From Sellimonas sp963559135 (GTDB taxonomy: Bacteria > Bacillota > Clostridia > Lachnospirales > Lachnospiraceae): a stretch of 18,767 bases of DNA. Under the pieces are notes generated by a model. That model saw only the letters and a program-made list of their open reading frames with translations. It was not told where the DNA came from and did no database searches. Where the stretch lies: positions 1 through 18,767 of the forward strand of contig CAUWJP010000044.1 of assembly GCA_963559135.1 (NCBI GenBank). Reading direction: 5' to 3'. Position numbers and translations under genes: made by a program. Every line of letters starts with the position of its first letter. Position 1 is the first letter of the stretch. Positions 6,766 to 15,394 of the stretch are shown here, one piece after another.

Positions 6766-8222
6766 AGCCATTCTCCTTTTCGCTCTATCATCTCGCCAAT
6801 CCGGGCAATGTACTCATCCACATTTTTCACGTTTTCAATGCGGATCAGATTGGTCATCTTTTTCTTCTTGCTACCCGGCATCTCTACTTCCTCCGGGAGG
6901 ACAATCTTAGTGGAAGCCCCTGCTCCCGCCGCAATAATCGACTGTTTTTCCTCCATAATTAGTATATTGTAAATTCCCGCTTTGTCAACCTCTGCATATC
7001 CGACATTCTCAAAATTTCCGGCCATATTTTTCTGGCGATACAGATAGTACGGGACAAGCCCCATCTCTCCCGCACACTGGTATGCCGCATCGATCATGGC
7101 GGTCAGGTCTTCCGCCGAAAGCAGATGTCCGGTAAAGCCTTCTCCGCTTCTTTGCTCCTGACGCAGTCTCGACGCCCTCTTGATGGCAAGAGCATGCACC
7201 GTCAAACTGTCCGGCCCAAGCTCCTGAATCTTGCGCAGCGTATCTTCCATATCTCCTGGTGTCTCCCCCGGAAGTCCGGCAATCAGATCCATATTGATAT
7301 TTTCAAAGCCGAGTTCCCTTGCCAGATGAAATGTCTGCACCACATCCTCCACCGTATGCCTTCTTCCCACCAGATCCAGCGTTTTCTGCTGCATAGTCTG
7401 AGGATTGACCGAAATCCGGCTGATTCCATGGTTTCTTAAAACCTCCAGCTTTTCCTTTGTGATACTGTCTGGACGCCCGGCCTCAACTGTGAGCTCCAGA
7501 AGATGTTCATAGGAGAAATGCTGCTCCAGATGGGTCAGAAGACGGTCAAGCTGGGCTGCACTAAGCGATGTAGGCGTCCCTCCTCCCAGGTAGATCGTAT
7601 TGAGTTTTTTCTCTTTCGAAACATCTGCAATATAGGAAAGTTCCCGACAGAGCGCATCCAGATAATCATCCATCCGATCCAGATACTGCGCAATCGGGTA
7701 CGAAGTAAACGAACAGTATGCGCAGGTCGTCGGGCAGAATGGAATTCCAATATAAAGGCTGTATCCATTCTCATAATCCAATCTGGACAAAAGCTCCTTT
7801 TCCCGCTTCGCAATAGCAAGTCCAAGTTCAGCCTTTTCTTCGGAGACAAAATGCTCCTTTTCTATCCAGTCCAGAATTTCCTGATCCGGCAATCCTTCTT
7901 CTAATTTCTGCATGAACATCTTAGTCGGCCGCACACCTGTGAGGCTTCCCCACGGCAATTTCTTCCCTGTCATGTTGCTCAGCTTCTCATAAAGCGCACT
8001 TACTGCCAGATGCTTTCTCATGCTTCTGTCCATCTGTCCGATTTCACTTTTCTCTCCGGCCAGGCTGACACAAAAACAAGAATCACGGTCTGTCTCGATC
8101 CTGACCTGTGACTCTTGCTCTTCATTCATCTGCTGTTCGATTTCTTCGTTCGGATAAAAAGCTTTCAACAGATGATACGCGTCATATGTGTATAAAGTAT
8201 CATTACATGTCAGCTTCATCAT
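6756..8222 (-). CDS. hemZ: Radical SAM protein of the HemZ family (coproporphyrinogen dehydrogenase-like)
   Basis: The 488-residue protein has an N-terminal extension (1-150) with the family-typical LPWGSLTGVRPTKM (89-102), then a radical SAM core with PFCPTTCAYCSF. Cys163, Cys167 and Cys170 are the CX3CX2C iron-sulfur ligands. GGGTPTSLS and LPGET further along are typical of the HemN/HemW/HemZ superfamily. Annotated relatives are called oxygen-independent coproporphyrinogen III dehydrogenase, but the motif ends CxF rather than the CxC of true HemN, as in HemW. The catalytic role is therefore uncertain. No other haem gene is in the window. The adjacent ATG at 8219 is an equally good start, with GGAG eight bases upstream. 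It lies between the MBL gene and hisS, the common clostridial arrangement, and overlaps hisS. Confidence 0.85.
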   Translation of the reverse strand: MMKLTCNDTLYTYDAYHLLKAFYPNEEIEQQMNEEQESQVRIETDRDSCFCVSLAGEKSEIGQMDRSMRKHLAVSALYEKLSNMTGKKLPWGSLTGVRPTKMFMQKLEEGLPDQEILDWIEKEHFVSEEKAELGLAIAKREKELLSRLDYENGYSLYIGIPFCPTTCAYCSFTSYPIAQYLDRMDDYLDALCRELSYIADVSKEKKLNTIYLGGGTPTSLSAAQLDRLLTHLEQHFSYEHLLELTVEAGRPDSITKEKLEVLRNHGISRISVNPQTMQQKTLDLVGRRHTVEDVVQTFHLARELGFENINMDLIAGLPGETPGDMEDTLRKIQELGPDSLTVHALAIKRASRLRQEQRSGEGFTGHLLSAEDLTAMIDAAYQCAGEMGLVPYYLYRQKNMAGNFENVGYAEVDKAGIYNILIMEEKQSIIAAGAGASTKIVLPEEVEMPGSKKKKMTNLIRIENVKNVDEYIARIGEMIERKGEWLWR

Positions 8223-8237
8223 AGTCTCTCCCGCGTT

Positions 8238-8864
8238 TTATTTTCTCAAAAACGGATTGTATTTTTTCTCTTCTCCGATGGTGGTCGCATCCATATGGCC
8301 AGGCAGGACTTTCGTCTCATCCGGAAGGCAGAGGAGCTTTTCCTCAATCCCACGTACCAGATCCGACATACTTCCTCCCTCAAAATCCGTACGACCCACG
8401 GAATGATGGAACAGCGTATCCCCACTGAAAAGAATTCCCTCATCCGCCAGATAATAGCAGACTCCGCCCGGCGTATGACCCGGCGTATAGAACACCTGAA
8501 TATCAAAGCCCGCGATGTGGAGCATCTCTCCGTCTTTTACATAAACCGCATTGGAGAACGTGTATCCGTTCGTATAGATATCGGACTGATTCCAGTGGGC
8601 ATCTTGTAAAAGCGCTGCCTCTCTCTCCCCTGCGTAAACCGGCACATCATAGACCTTCTGAAAATCCTCGATTCCCATGATATGGTCAAAATGCCCGTGG
8701 GTCAGGAGAACAGCTTTCATTGCAAGCCCTTCCTCCTGAATAAAGTTCATCAACTTTTTCGGACATGCTGCCGGATCGACCAGTACAGCCTCTTTTGTGT
8801 TTTCGTCGTATAAAACGTAGGTATTCGTCCCGATAATGCCTGTTACAAATGTCTGAATCTTCAT
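8238..8864 (-). CDS. MBL-fold hydrolase, glyoxalase II-like (YqgX type)
   Basis: Metallo-beta-lactamase-fold enzyme of 208 residues, single domain, no signal peptide. The metal-site motif is THGHFDH (55-61: His56, His58, Asp60, His61), completed by His130 in TPGHTPGG, Asp149 in SGDTLF and His190 in LPGHMD. This is the complete two-metal set. The short length lacks the C-terminal substrate domain of classical glyoxalase II, so the substrate is not known; thioester hydrolysis is the usual guess. It lies 21 bp after rel and 15 bp before hemZ in one operon. The Shine-Dalgarno sequence is weak (GAGG eight bases before ATG). Confidence 0.85.
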   Translation of the reverse strand: MKIQTFVTGIIGTNTYVLYDENTKEAVLVDPAACPKKLMNFIQEEGLAMKAVLLTHGHFDHIMGIEDFQKVYDVPVYAGEREAALLQDAHWNQSDIYTNGYTFSNAVYVKDGEMLHIAGFDIQVFYTPGHTPGGVCYYLADEGILFSGDTLFHHSVGRTDFEGGSMSDLVRGIEEKLLCLPDETKVLPGHMDATTIGEEKKYNPFLRK

Positions 8865-8885
8865 CTCTTTTGCCTCGGCCTTTCT

Positions 8886-11204
8886 TTAGCCCGTCGTCCT
8901 TTCTATATCAATTACATTTTCAATCTGTCTGAGCTTGCCTACAAGGCGACTCATCTCTTCTTTTCCTCTTACAACAAATCCCATCTCAACTGTAGCCACG
9001 CCCTTCTTGCTTGTACGTACATTCATCGTCTTGATATCGATCTCCGCCTCGGTAAAGACTCTGGAAATCTCCATCAGCATACCAGGCTTATCTTCTACAT
9101 ACATCTTGATCTCTGCAAAATATTTTCCTTCGGAAGTTTCCGCCGCATCAGCCTCCCATTCCACCGGGATCAGCCTTGCTCTCTCTCTCTCTGTCAGATG
9201 CAGGACATTGATACAGTCGGTTCTGTGGATTGTAAGACCTCTTCCTCTGGTCACAAATCCTACAATCTCATCACCCGGAAGCGGATTACAGCATCTGGAA
9301 AAGCGCACCGCCATATCATCGATTCCTTTGACAATGACACCGCTTTTCGATTTTGCAATGTGGACTACGTTTTTCGATGCCTCTGCCACTTTTTCAAGGA
9401 CAGCCTCATCTGTAATCTCCTGTCTGTGGTCTTTGTTATACTCTTCTGCAAGCCGGTTAACAATCTGTCCTTCTTTCAGTCCCCCGTGTCCGATTGCAGC
9501 AAGAACAGAATCCCAGTCCTTGAAACCATATTTCTGCTGCACGATCTGCTGATATTTCGGCTTCATCAAATTTCCCTGGTCAAACCCTTTTGTCTTGCAG
9601 TAGGAAATCAGCATATCTTTTCCCTTGACAATATTTTCTTCCTTAAATTGCTTTTTAAACCACTGGTTGATCTTGTTCTTAGCCTGCGTGCTCTTTACAA
9701 TATTCAGCCAGTCACGACTTGGTCCCTTGGAATTCTGGGAAGTCAGAATCTCAATCCGGTCACCGTTCTGGATCTTATAGTCCACTTTGACAAGCTTTCC
9801 GTTGACTCTTGCCCCGACCATCTTATTTCCCACCGCACTGTGAATCGCGTATGCAAAATCGATCGGGGTGGATCCGTTCGGAAGATTCTTGACGTCTCCG
9901 TTCGGTGTAAAGCAGTACACATCTTCCGCGAACAAATCAAGGTCTCCTTTGATCAGATTCAAAAACTCCCGATTATCTGACATGTCTTTTTGCCAGTCGA
10001 GAATCTGACGAAGCCAGCTTAACTTCTCTTCCTCCTGAGCCTTGATATTTTTCTTTCCGTCATTGGACTCTTTGTATTTCCAGTGAGCTGCGATTCCGTA
10101 TTCGGCTGTCTTATGCATCTCCTTTGTCCGGATCTGAATCTCAAAAGGCTGTCCCACGGAACTCATCAGCGTCGTATGAAGTGACTGGTACATATTCGGC
10201 TTCGGCATGGCAATGTAATCCTTAAACCTTCCCGGTACCGGCGTATACATCTCATGGATCACGCCAAGCGCTGCGTAACAGTCTTTAACAGTATCAACGA
10301 TAATTCGTACTGCAAAAAGATCGTAAATCTGGTCTACAGTCTTATCCTGATTGACCATTTTTTTGTAGATACTGAAGAAATGTTTGACTCTTCCATTGAC
10401 TTCCGCCCTGATATGGGCATTTTCCATATGCTGGGAGACTTCCCTGACAATCTGAGCCACGAACTCTTCCCGCTCTGTCTTTCTCTCATTGATCTGCTGT
10501 ACCAGGTCGTAGAAAATCTCCGGATGGAGATACTTCAGCGCCAGGTCATCAAGCTCTGTCTTCACTTTGGAGATACCAAGCCTCTGCGCGATCGGAGAAT
10601 AGATATCCATCGTTTCTTTTGCTTTTTCTTTCTGCTTTTCCGGCCTCATAAACTGAAGCGTCCGCATATTGTGAAGGCGATCCGCAAGTTTGATGATGAT
10701 GACACGGATATCCTTTGCCATGGCAAGAAACATCTTTCTTAAATTTTCCGCCTGCATCTCCAGCTTATCTGAAGAATAGGAAAGCTGTCCCAGCTTTGTA
10801 ACGCCGTCTACAAGAAGCGCTACTTCCTCTCCAAATTCTCTTTCGATATCTTCTTTTGTCACATCGGTATCTTCTACCACATCATGCAGGATACCGGCCG
10901 CAATCGTTTCCTTGTCCATCTCAAGCTGTGCCAGGATAATGCCGACCCAAAGAGGATGAATGATATATGCCTCTCCGGATTTTCGGAACTGATTTGCATG
11001 CGCCTTGCTCGCCAGCTGATATGCCTTTTCAATCAGCGAAACTTCTGCCGACGGGTGATATTTATGGATATGCCCGATCAAATAACGGTACAGCTCATCC
11101 GGGTCCTGATAGTCTTCAGGCTCTTTAACTGCATGACCGTCCACAATCCGCAGCCCTTCGCGGACTTCTGTCGTCACTTCTTCCGGTCTGATTTCATCTG
11201 CCAT
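8886..11204 (-). CDS. rel: Bifunctional (p)ppGpp synthetase/hydrolase (RelA/SpoT family)
   Basis: Stringent-response enzyme making (p)ppGpp from GTP/GDP plus ATP on starved ribosomes and hydrolysing it otherwise; 772 residues. Domain order: hydrolase HD domain with His69, His83 and HD (107-108) in ILHDVVEDT, all intact; synthetase domain with VNGRVKHFFSIYKK (269-282), RFKD (326-329) and NMYQSLH (337-343); TGS domain (about 415-480); Cys-rich zinc-finger-like region RFSRCCNPLPGDE (about 640); C-terminal ACT domain (about 695-770). The RxKD motif is that of bifunctional Rel, not E. coli RelA (ExDD). The ATG at 11204 has GGAGGGG six bases upstream and is preferred over an in-frame start at 11234. 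Its own promoter lies at 11280-11308. apt is missing upstream. Confidence 0.96.
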   Translation of the reverse strand: MADEIRPEEVTTEVREGLRIVDGHAVKEPEDYQDPDELYRYLIGHIHKYHPSAEVSLIEKAYQLASKAHANQFRKSGEAYIIHPLWVGIILAQLEMDKETIAAGILHDVVEDTDVTKEDIEREFGEEVALLVDGVTKLGQLSYSSDKLEMQAENLRKMFLAMAKDIRVIIIKLADRLHNMRTLQFMRPEKQKEKAKETMDIYSPIAQRLGISKVKTELDDLALKYLHPEIFYDLVQQINERKTEREEFVAQIVREVSQHMENAHIRAEVNGRVKHFFSIYKKMVNQDKTVDQIYDLFAVRIIVDTVKDCYAALGVIHEMYTPVPGRFKDYIAMPKPNMYQSLHTTLMSSVGQPFEIQIRTKEMHKTAEYGIAAHWKYKESNDGKKNIKAQEEEKLSWLRQILDWQKDMSDNREFLNLIKGDLDLFAEDVYCFTPNGDVKNLPNGSTPIDFAYAIHSAVGNKMVGARVNGKLVKVDYKIQNGDRIEILTSQNSKGPSRDWLNIVKSTQAKNKINQWFKKQFKEENIVKGKDMLISYCKTKGFDQGNLMKPKYQQIVQQKYGFKDWDSVLAAIGHGGLKEGQIVNRLAEEYNKDHRQEITDEAVLEKVAEASKNVVHIAKSKSGVIVKGIDDMAVRFSRCCNPLPGDEIVGFVTRGRGLTIHRTDCINVLHLTERERARLIPVEWEADAAETSEGKYFAEIKMYVEDKPGMLMEISRVFTEAEIDIKTMNVRTSKKGVATVEMGFVVRGKEEMSRLVGKLRQIENVIDIERTTG

Positions 11205-11279
11205 ATCATTCCCCTCCTTTACCTGTTTCTTCACTGCTTTACTCTCAAATATTATGTCACTTTTTGGAATATATTTTTT

Positions 11280-11308
11280 AGTATATCATTATTTCCAGGA
11301 TGTGTAAA
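11280..11308 (-). promoter_or_regulatory. Promoter of rel
   Basis: On the minus strand TTTACA (11308-11303) and TATACT (11285-11280), each five of six, are separated by 17 nt. Predicted start near 11273 gives a leader of about 70 nt. The recJ-rel gap (11205-11360) holds no gene. Confidence 0.75.
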
Positions 11309-11360
11309 GCAAAGCATTCCACAGGTTTTTCCCATCATCCTGCCCTTTTTCTTATCAGTA

Positions 11361-13124
11361 TTACCGATAATCAAGGATTGTAATCTGAAGTGTCCGCCTT
11401 CCCATATAGTCATTAATTCCCGGATAGTAGGTGACATCCATCAAAGGTGGATCTCCTCTTCCGCTTAAAAGATGATCCTTTGCATCTGGCCCGTACTTTT
11501 GTGATAAACAGGAAAAGAAAGTTTCCAGATCACCGAAAAAGATGGCATCCATAATGGTACGGTCTGTATCTTCCACTTCCAGCTTCAGCACATTCTGGTG
11601 TTTTCCTATGATCCGCCCTCGCCGCAGCAGCAGTTTTCTTTGGGCAAATACCGGTTTGGTATTTCCTTTACCAAACGGTTCCAGAAGGGAAAGTTCCTGT
11701 ACGAAGTCTTCGGTGATCTCATGAAGCGGAAGCTGCATATCAATTACCACTTTCTCCGTCAAATCTGTCTCCGTCATGGTCGTATTTTCATTCAGTTCTT
11801 TCCGAAGAAACAGAATATTTTCTTCTGGAAGAGAAAGTCCCGCCGCCAGCCGGTGTCCGCCGAACCTGGTCAGCAGATCCTTGCATTTGCTCAATTCATC
11901 GTACATATGGTAAGTTTCAATGGATCGTCCGGAACCTTTTGCCCCTTCCTCTGCTTTCGTCAGGACAAACACCGGTTTGTAATACCGCTCTCTCAAGCGC
12001 CCTGCCACAATTCCCGCTATACTTTCATGGCATCTCGGCAGATATACCACGAGTACTTTATCCTCTTTTAATCCGGTCGTTTCCACCTGGATCACTGCCT
12101 CTTTGACCGCTTCCTCTGTCAGATTTTTCCGGCTGTCATTGAGGGCTTTCAGATCTCCTGCCAGAAGATCCGCTTCTTTTTTTGTCTTTGCGCACAGAAG
12201 TTCCAACGCCCGTTTAGCCGTATCCAGACGTCCTCCAGCATTGATGCACGGTCCAATCACAAAGCCAATGTGATAGGCAGACAGCCGGTCTGTATGGACT
12301 CCGGTACATTCCATCAACGCCGCCAGTCCTGGATTTTTCGTTCGTTTCAGCATTTCCAGCCCCTGTTTCACAAAAATCCTGTTTTCATCGGTCAGATCCA
12401 TAACGTCTCCGACTGTTGCAATGGCTACATTTTCCATCAGCCAGTCTACATCTTCCGGATCTCTTCCCATAACATTATATAACGCCTCGATCAGTTTGTA
12501 GGCCACCGCAGCACCGCACAGTCCTTTATAAGGATACGGGCAGTCCTCCCTTTTGATATCCACTACCGCATCAGCCGACGGAATCTGGTAGCTGCGTGTA
12601 CCGTCTTCATTCTCCTCATACGGCACTTCATGGTGGTCTGTCACAACAACAGCCATTCCCATGCTCTTTCCATAAGCAATCTCTTCTCGCGCCGCGATTC
12701 CGTTGTCACACGTCACAATCGTATCAATATTGTCATCCAGAGCACGGTCGATCAGATCGATATTCAGTCCGTATCCGTCTTTTATCCGATCCGGAATATC
12801 ATAATCAACCTCTGCACCAAGCCCTTTTAATCCCTCCAGAAGAATATATGTAGCATTGACGCCGTCAATGTCATAATCTCCGATAATGCGGATGCTCTGT
12901 CTCTCCATGATCTTTTCCCTCAGAAGATCTACCGCCTTATCCATATCTTTCATGAGCATTCCATCGTACAGATCCGCAATGGTTCCGTTGAGATAGCGGT
13001 CAACCGCCTCCTCGCCGATGATATCCCGGTTCCGAATCAACGCCGCCGTCCTTGGATGGATTCCAAACCGTCTCCCAAGCTCTGTAAAGTTTCCTCCCTT
13101 TCGAAGCAGTACCCAGTTTTTCAT
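11361..13124 (-). CDS. recJ: Single-stranded-DNA-specific 5'-3' exonuclease RecJ
   Basis: DHH-family nuclease in recombination and mismatch/base-excision repair; 587 residues, complete. The metal motifs are DYDIDG (83-88), DNG (140-142) and DHH (163-165), followed by the DHHA1 domain with GRLDTAKRALELL and GSGRSI, then a C-terminal OB-type domain near TKPVFAQ. The start at 13124 has GGAGG seven bases upstream. A longer in-frame reading to 13184 runs through the secDF terminator and is rejected. recJ begins about 20 bp after that terminator, and its promoter is not obvious. Transcription may come from partial readthrough. Downstream is rel with its own promoter. Confidence 0.94.
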   Translation of the reverse strand: MKNWVLLRKGGNFTELGRRFGIHPRTAALIRNRDIIGEEAVDRYLNGTIADLYDGMLMKDMDKAVDLLREKIMERQSIRIIGDYDIDGVNATYILLEGLKGLGAEVDYDIPDRIKDGYGLNIDLIDRALDDNIDTIVTCDNGIAAREEIAYGKSMGMAVVVTDHHEVPYEENEDGTRSYQIPSADAVVDIKREDCPYPYKGLCGAAVAYKLIEALYNVMGRDPEDVDWLMENVAIATVGDVMDLTDENRIFVKQGLEMLKRTKNPGLAALMECTGVHTDRLSAYHIGFVIGPCINAGGRLDTAKRALELLCAKTKKEADLLAGDLKALNDSRKNLTEEAVKEAVIQVETTGLKEDKVLVVYLPRCHESIAGIVAGRLRERYYKPVFVLTKAEEGAKGSGRSIETYHMYDELSKCKDLLTRFGGHRLAAGLSLPEENILFLRKELNENTTMTETDLTEKVVIDMQLPLHEITEDFVQELSLLEPFGKGNTKPVFAQRKLLLRRGRIIGKHQNVLKLEVEDTDRTIMDAIFFGDLETFFSCLSQKYGPDAKDHLLSGRGDPPLMDVTYYPGINDYMGRRTLQITILDYR

Positions 13125-13144
13125 CTGTATTCCTCCATAAAAGC

Positions 13145-13190
13145 AAAAGGATGCCGCAAGATCTCTGTTCCCATCCTGCTGCATCCTTTT
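13145..13190 (-). terminator. Terminator after secDF (symmetric arms, could act on both strands)
   Basis: AAAAGGATGC (13145-13154) and GCATCCTTTT (13181-13190) form a perfect 10-bp stem with an internal 26-nt loop that can add a further GCA/TGC step. TTTTGCTTTT follows on the minus strand. It lies directly between the secDF stop and the recJ ribosome binding site. The long loop makes its strength uncertain. Confidence 0.75.
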
Positions 13191-13196
13191 CAGGTT

Positions 13197-15377
13197 CTAT
13201 TTCTTCTTTCTGCTTTCGTTTCTTACGATTTCTTTGTTTTTGCCAATTCTTGTCTTCATAACGTACCAGAGCACACCGGTGATACATACAGAAGAATATG
13301 CGCCACATATGATGCCGACCATCAAAGGCAGTGCAAATTCTCTGACCGATGAAACACCGAAAACAAAGAGTGTGAACACCATGACAAACGTCGTCAGTGA
13401 TGTGTAGATACTTCTTGTCAGTGTCAGTGTAATGCATCTGTTTACGAGCTCTGCAAGAGACTCTTTCTTCCTGCGCACTTTCAGCTCCTCCCGGATCCGG
13501 TCAAAGATGACAATGGTCGCATTGATCGAATATCCTACAATCGTCAGCATACATGCAATAAAGGTACTTCCGACTGTTATCCTGGATACCGCATAAAAAG
13601 CAAGCACTACAAGGACGTCATGAAGCAGGGCTGCCACTGCGCTTGTGGCAAACCGGATATCCTTAAACCGAAACCAGATATAAAGTAGCATGCAGACTGT
13701 CGAGATAATCACCGCAACGACCGCATCCTGTCTCATCTCCGCACTGATTGTGGAGCTGATGTTGGAATAGGTAATATCCGAATCTGTCACCTGAAACTCA
13801 TCAGCCAGCGCCTGATTTAATGCCTCTCTCTGGTCAAGGTCAAGGGCCTTGGTCCGGATAACAATCTCATTGCTTCCTTTTACCTTCTGTGTTTGTACTT
13901 CCGAATCTCCGGATGCTTTTTCAACCACCGGGACAATCTGGGATTCGATTTCCGAAATTGAATAATCTTTCTGGAAATCCACTGTCGTGGCGGTTCCTCC
14001 CCGGAATTCCAGGCTGTAGGACAGCATGCCGTTATCCTTTACTTGATTATATCCCATCACAGCAAATCCGACAAGAATCACAAGCAGGGAAACAGCAAAG
14101 CAGATTTTCCTTTTTCCAAGGAAATCGACTGGCTTTCTTTCCTTTATTTTCTTTGCATAGAACTTCTCATTCTGGATTCCTACCGCATAGAACGAATTGA
14201 TGATCATCCTCGTAATCACCAGCGCAGTGAACATGGAAACCACGATACCAAGAGCCAGAGTCTGCGCAAATCCTTTGACTGTTCCTGATCCTCTAAACCA
14301 GAGTACCGCTGCCGCAATCAGTGTCGTAACGTTTCCATCAATGATCGCGGAAAGTGCCTTGTGGAATCCGCCTTTTAACGCGTTCCGTACACTCTTCCCA
14401 GACGCGATTTCTTCTCTCACCCTGGCAAAGATAATGACGTTTGCATCCACAGCCATTCCGATGGATAAAATAATACCGGCAATTCCCGGAAGGGAAAGGG
14501 TGATGTCAAACGCATTGAGCAGCACCAGTACAAGACCAGTATAAATCAGAAGCGCAAGGCCTGCTGCAAGTCCTGGAAGCAGATAAACGACAATCATGAA
14601 AAGAATGACAACCGCAAGGCCGACCGCTCCCGCCACAAGGCTTGTGCTGATTGCCTCCTCGCCAAGCTGTGCTCCCTGCACCTGAGAATTCAGTTCTTCC
14701 AGTTCCAGGGAAAGTCCTCCGATCCGGATTGCAGAGGCAAGTTCTTCTGCTTCTTCGTAACTTGCCATTCCGTCAATATAGGCAGTATTCACGGTAATTG
14801 CTTCATTCACAGTCGGGGAACTGATTACCTCTCCGTCATAGATGATGGAGATTTCCTTTCCGACATTTTCCTTCGTCGCCTCGGTAAACTTTTCTTGTCC
14901 CTGCTTATTTAACTGAAGCTCTACCATATACTCGGTTGCTCCTGTTGTCTTATCCTGACCGCTCATTGCTTTCGCGGTTTCTATATCGCTTCCTGTCAGA
15001 ACCGTCTCTCCATCTGCAGTCTGAAACTCCAGAGATCCTGGCTGTCCAAGCTCTTCCAAAATCTCATTAGCATCCGATACTCCAGGAATGGAAATGCTGA
15101 TGCGGTTGTTTCCCTCCTGGTACACATTCGCCTCTGTACTGTAAGCTTCCACCCTCTTCTGCAGTTTATAGATAGTATCGCTCATTTCTTCTGCCGACGG
15201 GTTTTTCTCTTTGGTCTGATAAGTAATGCTGACACCTCCGGCCAGATCCAGACCAAGTTTGATATTTTCCATGGCGCCGCTGTGAGAACCTCCCCAGCCA
15301 ACGGCTGTCGTATATACCAGCAGTCCGATCATAAGGACGGTCACAATCAGTCCTGCGATTCCTCTGCTTTTCTTCAT
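13197..15377 (-). CDS. secDF: Fused protein translocase subunit SecDF
   Basis: Membrane partner of SecYEG that uses proton-motive force to pull exported proteins outward; 726 residues with SecD and SecF joined, as in many Firmicutes. The SecD half has TM1 (about 7-27), LGLDLAGG (41-48), a large external domain to about 245, then TM segments with GIILSIGMAVDANVIIFARV (301-320). The SecF half begins near 420 with TM7, SLEFRGG (455-461), an external domain, and TM segments including GYSINATIVIFDRIREEL. It ends with a basic cytoplasmic tail RNESRKKK. It lies 17 bp after the SCIFF maturase and ends in a terminator, so it is co-transcribed with the peptide cluster, a conserved neighbourhood in Clostridia. 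This suggests, but does not prove, a link to export of the peptide. Confidence 0.95.
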   Translation of the reverse strand: MKKSRGIAGLIVTVLMIGLLVYTTAVGWGGSHSGAMENIKLGLDLAGGVSITYQTKEKNPSAEEMSDTIYKLQKRVEAYSTEANVYQEGNNRISISIPGVSDANEILEELGQPGSLEFQTADGETVLTGSDIETAKAMSGQDKTTGATEYMVELQLNKQGQEKFTEATKENVGKEISIIYDGEVISSPTVNEAITVNTAYIDGMASYEEAEELASAIRIGGLSLELEELNSQVQGAQLGEEAISTSLVAGAVGLAVVILFMIVVYLLPGLAAGLALLIYTGLVLVLLNAFDITLSLPGIAGIILSIGMAVDANVIIFARVREEIASGKSVRNALKGGFHKALSAIIDGNVTTLIAAAVLWFRGSGTVKGFAQTLALGIVVSMFTALVITRMIINSFYAVGIQNEKFYAKKIKERKPVDFLGKRKICFAVSLLVILVGFAVMGYNQVKDNGMLSYSLEFRGGTATTVDFQKDYSISEIESQIVPVVEKASGDSEVQTQKVKGSNEIVIRTKALDLDQREALNQALADEFQVTDSDITYSNISSTISAEMRQDAVVAVIISTVCMLLYIWFRFKDIRFATSAVAALLHDVLVVLAFYAVSRITVGSTFIACMLTIVGYSINATIVIFDRIREELKVRRKKESLAELVNRCITLTLTRSIYTSLTTFVMVFTLFVFGVSSVREFALPLMVGIICGAYSSVCITGVLWYVMKTRIGKNKEIVRNESRKKK

Positions 15378-15394
15378 TCCTTACATCCCCTTCT

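Noticed and set aside
9198..9980. Plus-strand open frame of 260 codons
   Set aside because: It is the shadow of rel, whose HD, synthetase, TGS and ACT domains are all intact.
13000..13437. Minus-strand 145-codon frame spanning the secDF end and recJ start
   Set aside because: It crosses a terminator and two real genes in another frame; Cys/Arg/Lys-rich low-complexity product.
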